Assembly: GCA_019594305.1 (NCBI GenBank)
Contig: JAFDTZ010000070.1
Coordinates: 1 to 11,103, forward strand
Source of the DNA: Thermoplasmata archaeon
GTDB lineage: Archaea > Thermoplasmatota > Thermoplasmata > Halarchaeoplasmatales > Halarchaeoplasmataceae
DNA: 11,103 nt
Reading direction: 5' to 3'
Shown here: piece by piece, positions 6,076 to 11,103 of the stretch
Position numbering within the stretch: position 1 is the stretch's first letter
Layout: each line of letters begins with the position of its first letter
The notes under the pieces: generated by a model
What the model was told of the DNA's origin: nothing
The model's input: the letters and a program-made list of their open reading frames with translations, nothing else
The model's database searches: none
Program-made: the position numbers and the translations under genes

Positions 6076-8244
6076 ATGAATCGTACGATAACGATACTGA
6101 TAATATTGGGTCTGGCTATGACCGCGTTGGTACACCCGATAGCTAACGCTACAGACTTAAACCAACAGGAGTTCATCAGTGATCATACCAACCCGAATTA
6201 TCCTTTCGGCCATACTAACCCGGATTATGAAAACGGCCACGGCGGCTCTATCATAGAGTTAGTTGCGGAGCTGGAAGGTGTGACCGAACCGTTTATTTAT
6301 TACCAATGGTGCATCGGTGATATATGCTTCGGATTCGCCGAATTCGAAATGACACACCAGGGGGGTAACACGTGGAACTTGACCCTTGACGGAAGTGCTA
6401 CGATCCCCGGTGCGGCGTCTTCCGACGGAAGCTTTCCACAGAACTCAAAGATCGAGTACCGATATATAGACGATAGCTGGGAATCCGATTGGTTTGAGTT
6501 CTATGTATTCCCACCACCTGAGGATGCTACAATATACTCGGAGCATGAACATGAATTCTACCCCGATGAGGATATTTTCATAACGGGTTCCGTAGAGTAC
6601 GATAGTACCGATGATCAGGACAACCAAGCCATGATGGAGAATTCACCTGTAACAGTTACTTTGGGCGAAGATACATGGAACGTAAACACCGATAGAAATG
6701 GTAATTTTTCGGCTACAGTAAAAGCACCATTAACTTCCGGTGAACATGTGATGAACATCATTGCGGTCAACGATACATGGGGTATCACCACATACTATGA
6801 AAGCTCCATAACGGTGATAGAACTGGAAATATCATTGGAGGCGGAGTCGAATCAGACCTCGGTATTACCCGGACAGACGGTATCGGTAACAGGGTCGGCG
6901 ATATTGAGCGACGGCACAATACCTGAGGGCGCCGATGTAACCATGGATCTGGATGACTCATACTGGTACACTAGTGTGGATGTAAATGGTGAGTTCGAGA
7001 AAGATATCACCGCTCCGGACACCACGGGGGACTACGTTATTACTGTGGAGGTCTATTATGAAACCTATGAACTATTCAACAGTACGGAACTGCCCTTGCA
7101 AGTAACAGAGTTGAATGAGCCCGATATTAGGGTGCTTTCGATGGTGATAGATCCGGATGAACCCCTTGAAGGGGAGTTAATAGATATATCATCGGCTATA
7201 ACGAACTCAGGCACAGCTAGCGGCACCTTCGATACCTCTCTGTCGGTGGACGGTGTGCCCGAGGAATGGAGGAAACTGGCTCTGACACCCGGTCAAACCG
7301 CACAGGTGGATTTTACCATTATACTAGCACCGGGTGAGTATGAGATACTTATCACTGCAGACCATAACGCGACATTGGGTGATCCCAGCGAGATGAGCAG
7401 GATACTTACGGTGAAGGAAGCATATCCTGAGATACGGATGAGCGATATAGAAGTCAATCTACCGGAAATATTTGAAGGGGATTCGGTTGTACTATCCCTC
7501 AACATCAACAACACAGGGAAGGGGATAGGTTCGTTCGACCTGGTTTTGTCGGTAGGCCGAAGTGACAACTACACCCGATGGATAAAGATCGATATTGAGC
7601 CGGAAGAAGATATCGAAATAGAATTCACCTGGGATGCCGTTAGAGGAACTCACCGACTATGGGTAGTCGCGGACACCAACAGCACCCTCGGTGACCATGT
7701 GATAGACAGAGAAAGGAACGTTACCCTTTCGGTGGCACCCCGGATAGCCGAACTTATAATCAGTAACCTAAGGGTAACGCCCGATAAACCTAGGGTAGGT
7801 GATTTGGTGAATCTTGATGTTAGGATAACCAACCATGGCAATAAGGAAGCGTCATTCGACGCTGCCCTTTCCGTCGATTATATGGATAACGTGACCAGGT
7901 GGATAAATATAAGCCTGGCTAGTCAAGAATCAGTTACATTGAATATTCCATTCATACCGGTTTCAACGTACCATCTACTGTGGGTGTCCGCCGATCATAA
8001 CAACAGTGTTGAAGAGATCAACAAGTACAACAACAGGGCAGCTCACATATTGTTGACCGAAGGATGGTCGGAGGAGGTAACGGAGCCGGAGGATTCAGCC
8101 GCTGGCCTGATAGGTCCGTTTTTGTACATGGTCGGCGCTAATCTAACGGTTGTACTCTTAGGTTCTTTGATTCTCATATATTACTACAAAAAGGTAGTTA
8201 AAGGTACCAAGGAGGAGGTGATGGCAGATGAGAGTGAAAAGTAA
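6076..8244 (+). CDS. CARDB-repeat surface protein, membrane-anchored
   Basis: A 722-residue exported protein. Residues 1-25 are a signal peptide ending near ANA; about 680-704 form a C-terminal membrane helix followed by lysines, so the bulk faces outside. In order: a short repeat with two HTNP(N/D)Y units (38-51); an Ig/CBM-like domain (about 57-146) with C79xxxxC84 in YYQWCIGDICF; two Ig-like domains (about 150-247 and 250-344); and three CARDB repeats (350-661). C79 and C84 are the only cysteines in the protein. About fourteen NxS/T sequons suggest heavy N-glycosylation. No enzyme motif is seen, so it is probably a scaffold, ligand-binding or cell-surface protein. It lies 49 bp after the thioredoxin-like gene with only a poor ribosome site (AGGAAT, 6059-6064); the ATG is chosen because it gives a clean signal peptide. 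Its 3' end overlaps the NapH-like gene by 17 nt. Confidence 0.82.
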   Translation: MNRTITILIILGLAMTALVHPIANATDLNQQEFISDHTNPNYPFGHTNPDYENGHGGSIIELVAELEGVTEPFIYYQWCIGDICFGFAEFEMTHQGGNTWNLTLDGSATIPGAASSDGSFPQNSKIEYRYIDDSWESDWFEFYVFPPPEDATIYSEHEHEFYPDEDIFITGSVEYDSTDDQDNQAMMENSPVTVTLGEDTWNVNTDRNGNFSATVKAPLTSGEHVMNIIAVNDTWGITTYYESSITVIELEISLEAESNQTSVLPGQTVSVTGSAILSDGTIPEGADVTMDLDDSYWYTSVDVNGEFEKDITAPDTTGDYVITVEVYYETYELFNSTELPLQVTELNEPDIRVLSMVIDPDEPLEGELIDISSAITNSGTASGTFDTSLSVDGVPEEWRKLALTPGQTAQVDFTIILAPGEYEILITADHNATLGDPSEMSRILTVKEAYPEIRMSDIEVNLPEIFEGDSVVLSLNINNTGKGIGSFDLVLSVGRSDNYTRWIKIDIEPEEDIEIEFTWDAVRGTHRLWVVADTNSTLGDHVIDRERNVTLSVAPRIAELIISNLRVTPDKPRVGDLVNLDVRITNHGNKEASFDAALSVDYMDNVTRWINISLASQESVTLNIPFIPVSTYHLLWVSADHNNSVEEINKYNNRAAHILLTEGWSEEVTEPEDSAAGLIGPFLYMVGANLTVVLLGSLILIYYYKKVVKGTKEEVMADESEK
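7123..8058 (+). repeat. Three tandem CARDB domains (coding repeat)
   Basis: Three units of about 100-107 residues: 7123-7416, 7426-7734 and 7741-8058. Each has a strand with LSV followed by a W-containing turn (VDGVPEEWRKLAL, VGRSDNYTRWIKIDI, VDYMDNVTRWINISL) and closes with a strand ending in AD and an N-rich loop (ITADHNATLGD, VVADTNSTLGD, VSADHNNSVEE). Units 2 and 3 are closest to each other, suggesting a later duplication. CARDB modules act as extracellular adhesive or spacer domains. Confidence 0.75.
8211..8222 (+). promoter_or_regulatory. Strong ribosome binding site inside the CARDB gene
   Basis: GGAGGAGGTGAT ends 5 nt before ATG 8228, while the upstream frame is still being translated to 8244. 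It fixes the start of the polyferredoxin gene and points to translational coupling between the two genes. Confidence 0.75.
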
Positions 8245-9064
8245 GCGAAGAACGTCCCAAATATTCTTCCTGATGCTATCGGTACTAGGGATAATAGGCA
8301 TAAGCGCATCGGGATTGATCTATCCGTACTTTTTCTGCTACGCGTGCCCTTTCGCGGTTGCCTCGTGCCCCCTGGGTCTCATGGAGCACGCAGCCATAAG
8401 CATGGTCCTTATAGGGATCATGGACGGACTTATATTATTCGCCTACACACTCGGTTTCATGGCGGTGATAGGTTTGCTGGTGGGACGTAGCTTCTGTGGG
8501 TGGGCATGCCCCATCGGTCTTATCCAGGATGGTATAAACAAGTTAAGGGCAATGACCATAGGCAAATACCTCACCCGGTTCGACAGGGACATGCCTAGGC
8601 TGAAGTATCTCAAATACATCTTCATCCCCTTTATACCCCTAGCGGCATACCTGACCCTGGAACTTTTCTACACCAAGTACTGTCCCGTCGGTGGTATAAC
8701 AGGGACTTTCCCTACACTGCTCTTCTCCCCGGGTGTGTGGGAGCCGTCCTCGGGTTTCCTCGTGAAGATCATCTCGGTAACCCTCTTCTTCGTACTCGTT
8801 GTGGTGGTGGGTCGGGGTTGGTGCAGATTCCTGTGCCCGATAGGTGCCATCTTCGCACCATTCAATAAAATGAGCGGGGTCAAACTACAATGTACGGATG
8901 GGTGCAAGGACTGTTCGAAACCCATGTGCGCCGATGCGTGTCCCATGCAGATAGAGGCACCGGGGGTAGATGATGATCCGGAATGTGTGCTTTGCGGTAG
9001 GTGCGTGGATGCCTGCGCTTTCCAGGAGATAAAGATAAAATTCAGGTGGTGGAAGAGTGAATAA
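8228..9064 (+). CDS. NapH-like membrane polyferredoxin (Fer4_5 type)
   Basis: A 278-residue membrane iron-sulfur protein that would pass electrons at or across the membrane. Helices lie at about 12-34, 55-85, 128-147 and 179-195. Cysteine motifs in order: FFC37YAC40PFAVASC47PLG just after helix 1; GRSFC90GWAC94PIG and GRGWC199RFLC203PIG, the paired Fer4_5 motif of NapH/CcoG-type proteins; C152P between them; then a cytoplasmic ferredoxin-like tail with C222, C226, C229, C234 and C238 followed by C253xxC256xxC259xxxC263. The tail could hold two [4Fe-4S] clusters, though the last cysteine is followed by alanine, not the usual proline. NapH relatives oxidise quinol or accept ferredoxin electrons; the donor here is unknown. 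The gene overlaps its neighbours by 17 and 8 nt, so expression with the two surface proteins is nearly certain. It is not part of a nap or nos cluster in this window. Confidence 0.9.
   Translation: MRVKSKRRTSQIFFLMLSVLGIIGISASGLIYPYFFCYACPFAVASCPLGLMEHAAISMVLIGIMDGLILFAYTLGFMAVIGLLVGRSFCGWACPIGLIQDGINKLRAMTIGKYLTRFDRDMPRLKYLKYIFIPFIPLAAYLTLELFYTKYCPVGGITGTFPTLLFSPGVWEPSSGFLVKIISVTLFFVLVVVVGRGWCRFLCPIGAIFAPFNKMSGVKLQCTDGCKDCSKPMCADACPMQIEAPGVDDDPECVLCGRCVDACAFQEIKIKFRWWKSE
9044..9050 (+). promoter_or_regulatory. Ribosome binding site deciding the GTG start at 9057
   Basis: AGGTGGT lies 6 nt before GTG 9057, inside the end of the polyferredoxin gene. This supports the GTG start and the 8-nt overlap. 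Confidence 0.6.
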
Positions 9065-10967
9065 ATTCACATGGGTTGTTATCCTAGTGGTCCTGATATC
9101 GGTGATGTCCGCAGGTATGTTCAGCGGTGGTTACCGCAGAAGTGACGATATATCCAATGTACCGTGCCTCGGATGCCTGGGACTTAACCCTGTTTTTGAA
9201 ACCGATTTCAGGTTCGATGCAAGGGCGCCTCATCCTGAATTCGTCATCGGCACCCTTGATATGGGAGTCGTCTTCCTCCACTACATCACCAACGTATGCT
9301 CCGCATGCGACGAGATGGACCCGGTAATCCAGGAGATCGAGAGTGAGTTTCCCCATGTGAGTTTCATCCATATGAATCTCGACCTTGATACAGGTGAAAA
9401 ACGTGATTCCTATTTCGTTTACGATATGGAGGGAAGCGGCAGCGAGATAACGGGAGTGCCCATGTTCGTCATAATGACCAAGAACAGAGAGAACGGTGAG
9501 CTAAAACCCTATTTCAAAGTTATGTACGGCGTCCATCCGAAAGAGGATATCGTTTCCGAGCTAAGATACGCTATTAACCTCTACCCCGGAAGCGAGGTGT
9601 TCATCCCTATGGTGGATCTTTTCGTTGATGAGAACTGCAGGTACTGCCCAAACGCGGAGGATGCGCTTTTAGAGATGTACGAAGATGTTTATTTTGTGTC
9701 TTATGTAACCGATGCCGACGGTATCTCCGGTGAGTATTCGGTAGAACTTGAGCAGCATTATAGGGATACATATGGAGGAGTAGGGCACCCCAGAGCGGAG
9801 TTTAACGGCGGTGTCCAAAGGTTCATCGGTGGTGGAGAAGGTGTCAAAGATACCTACATAGACATAGTTTCCAGATTGAACAGAAGTGCGGTTCCGGCCG
9901 GATTGACTCTTCAGATGGATGAGATATCCCAGGGGTATCAAATAGGGTATGAAATCGATAGTCAGGTAGCCGGAGAATACCACCTTAGGCTCTTATTAGC
10001 GGATAGATATTCACCGTGGAGCAACGTAGAAGGTGAACCCATCCCCTTTGCATTCGTTGATAACATATTCGACACCGTTGTGGAGTTACAGGAGGGACAG
10101 AGCGCCGAAGATAGCACAACATGGAGCGGAACAGACGTGATGCCGTATGACCGGTTCGGTAACGGTCTTTGTTTGTTCGGGATGCTTTATCACGATGGTA
10201 AGGTAGTACAGACCGCTCATGTACCTCCGAAAAAAACCGGAATATCTCTGGGATCTCAAGAAGCACACATAGCAATCTCGCCTTTAGAGAGCAAGAGAGT
10301 GGGGTTCAGAGTATCCAATGATATGGGGGAACCGGTTAGCGTGAACGTTACTGTTGGAGATGAGCAGGGATGGAACATATCACATATCGAATCCATAGAA
10401 CTCGATGAAGATGGAAACAGTACTTTTTATGTTAAAGTCCAAAGTCCTATGGATGTGCCCATGGGAAGCGAGAACGTGATGAACGTACGTGTAGAGATAT
10501 CAGGTAGGGAGTATCTGTCACGAACTACTACGGTAAATTTTGAAGTCAAAGGCGATTCCGTAAAACCCCGAATATCCGAAGTAAAGCTGATTCCGGAAGA
10601 ACCCGTAAGGGGTGAGGAGGTGGAGATACGGGTATTTGTAATAGATAACCAAGGGGTTAAAAATGTGGAGATAACATATTACGTATGTACGGATGTTCTC
10701 TGTGCTCCCACGGTGACGGAGGTGATGGAGGAGGATGGTATAGGGTACAGGGCCAGGATCGGTCCCTTCGAAGAGCATTACGAAGAATTGCACTTTACCA
10801 TCAGGGCAGAGGACATAAATCAAAATATTAACGAGACCCATATGTATGAAGTAGAACTTCACGAGGGGGATCGGGCTACTCCTCTTTCCGTGATTCCCTT
10901 GTTCGTCTCCCTGGGTGTATCCGCTGTGATATCTATTTTTCACAAGGGGAAGAAAAGTGGTAAATAA
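9057..10967 (+). CDS. Exported double-thioredoxin surface protein with Ig-like domains
   Basis: A 636-residue protein with an N-terminal signal or anchor (about 5-22) and a C-terminal membrane helix (about 609-627) before a lysine tail. A dithiol motif C37LGC40 follows the signal. The first thioredoxin fold (about 60-172) has C81SAC84 and cis-Pro GVP (133-135). The second (about 183-275) has C194RYC197P and P245, then AEFNGGVQRFIGG (247-259), close in form to the end of the CGPC domain encoded at 4086. A beta-rich domain (280-392) with lone C372 and two Ig-like domains (about 400-497 and 503-602) follow; the last has C544xxxxC549 in YYVCTDVLCAP. Of nine cysteines, eight fall into four close pairs. 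The N-terminal dithiol, two active sites and gene coupling to the polyferredoxin suggest a relay of electrons through the protein. Exact partners and direction (reductase or oxidase) cannot be read from sequence. Confidence 0.85.
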   Translation: MNKFTWVVILVVLISVMSAGMFSGGYRRSDDISNVPCLGCLGLNPVFETDFRFDARAPHPEFVIGTLDMGVVFLHYITNVCSACDEMDPVIQEIESEFPHVSFIHMNLDLDTGEKRDSYFVYDMEGSGSEITGVPMFVIMTKNRENGELKPYFKVMYGVHPKEDIVSELRYAINLYPGSEVFIPMVDLFVDENCRYCPNAEDALLEMYEDVYFVSYVTDADGISGEYSVELEQHYRDTYGGVGHPRAEFNGGVQRFIGGGEGVKDTYIDIVSRLNRSAVPAGLTLQMDEISQGYQIGYEIDSQVAGEYHLRLLLADRYSPWSNVEGEPIPFAFVDNIFDTVVELQEGQSAEDSTTWSGTDVMPYDRFGNGLCLFGMLYHDGKVVQTAHVPPKKTGISLGSQEAHIAISPLESKRVGFRVSNDMGEPVSVNVTVGDEQGWNISHIESIELDEDGNSTFYVKVQSPMDVPMGSENVMNVRVEISGREYLSRTTTVNFEVKGDSVKPRISEVKLIPEEPVRGEEVEIRVFVIDNQGVKNVEITYYVCTDVLCAPTVTEVMEEDGIGYRARIGPFEEHYEELHFTIRAEDINQNINETHMYEVELHEGDRATPLSVIPLFVSLGVSAVISIFHKGKKSGK

Positions 10968-10993
10968 CCTCCAATATTCAGTCGATTACGGAT

Positions 10994-11021
10994 GTTTGTT
11001 CCAGTTGTTTCATTTGGTTTT
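10994..11021 (+). terminator. T-rich stretch, possible archaeal terminator
   Basis: Several T runs (10994-10996, 11008-11010, 11013-11015 and 11018-11021) lie 27-54 bp after the stop of the double-thioredoxin gene and before the next promoter. Archaeal RNA polymerase stops on T-rich tracts without needing a hairpin. The runs are short, so this is only a plausible site. Confidence 0.3.
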
Positions 11022-11045
11022 AGGATAACGGTTAGATATCAATAA

Positions 11046-11084
11046 TTTATTTATACTACGCATTTACTGTTCAGTATTGAGGAA
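11046..11084 (+). promoter_or_regulatory. Promoter and RBS of the gene at the window's right edge
   Basis: TTTATTTATAC (11046-11056) is a good archaeal TATA box, predicting a start near 11077. GAGGAA (11079-11084) lies 4 nt before ATG 11089. Box, short leader and ribosome site together indicate a new transcription unit on the plus strand. Confidence 0.6.
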
Positions 11085-11088
11085 TAAT

Positions 11089-11103
11089 ATGCCTAATTAC
11101 TAC
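11089..11103 (+). CDS. Start of an unidentified gene (five codons)
   Basis: ATG 11089 opens a frame reading MPNYY to the edge of the window. The only support is the promoter and Shine-Dalgarno sequence just upstream. Nothing can be said of its product. Confidence 0.5.

Noticed and set aside
6289..6345. DsbD alpha-type domain suggested by YYQWCIGDICF
   Set aside because: The two cysteines and the YQxC look recall DsbD-alpha, but the following CyPP-like segment is missing and the surroundings fit an Ig/CBM-like hairpin better.
8228..9064. Part of a nitrate (nap) or nitrous oxide (nos) reductase cluster
   Set aside because: Only the Fer4_5 protein resembles NapH/NosR; no catalytic subunit, NosL, NosD or copper protein is present in the window.

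Overview
The window looks like a euryarchaeal chromosome, plausibly from the Thermoplasmatota. The grounds are an archaeal-type Pus10, TATA boxes with the spacing expected for archaeal promoters (two of them consistent with leaderless transcripts), a small archaeal HTH/zinc-ribbon regulator, and secreted CARDB-type and 'GWN' surface proteins of a kind I associate with that phylum. Ile ATA and Arg AGG/AGA codons are common and the base composition looks moderate. The lineage is inference, because there is no rRNA or other marker gene here.

Layout. Positions 1-1508 (minus strand) hold the 5' part of pus10, cut by the window edge, and upstream of it a small MgtC/DUF4010-like membrane protein. 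Each has its own promoter. A divergent intergenic region (1509-1651) leads to a plus-strand flavodiiron protein (1652-2836) whose likely transcription start lies inside a perfect inverted repeat. A probable two-gene unit follows: an HTH/zinc-ribbon regulator (2929-3276) and a six-helix CcdA/DsbD-like membrane thiol carrier (3298-4008). A new promoter then opens a run of large exported proteins: a thioredoxin/Omp28-like protein (4086-6026), a CARDB-repeat surface protein (6076-8244), a NapH-like membrane polyferredoxin (8228-9064) and a double-thioredoxin surface protein (9057-10967). The last three overlap by 17 and 8 nt and are probably translationally coupled. The window ends with the first five codons of another gene (11089-11103) behind its own promoter.

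How the genes may work together. The stretch 2929-10967 reads as an extracytoplasmic thiol-redox locus. It has a transmembrane dithiol carrier, a membrane iron-sulfur protein that could bring electrons to or across the membrane, two exported thioredoxin-fold proteins, and a large surface protein whose only two cysteines sit in a short CxxxxC hairpin. A similar hairpin occurs in the double-thioredoxin protein. The upstream flavodiiron protein adds a cytoplasmic O2/NO-reducing activity. The electron path ferredoxin-type donor -> NapH-like protein and/or CcdA-like protein -> surface thioredoxins -> surface substrates is my inference. The individual domain calls are much firmer than the pathway. 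I saw no RNA genes, CRISPR arrays, insertion sequences or attachment sites, and no gene-free stretch exceeds about 145 bases.
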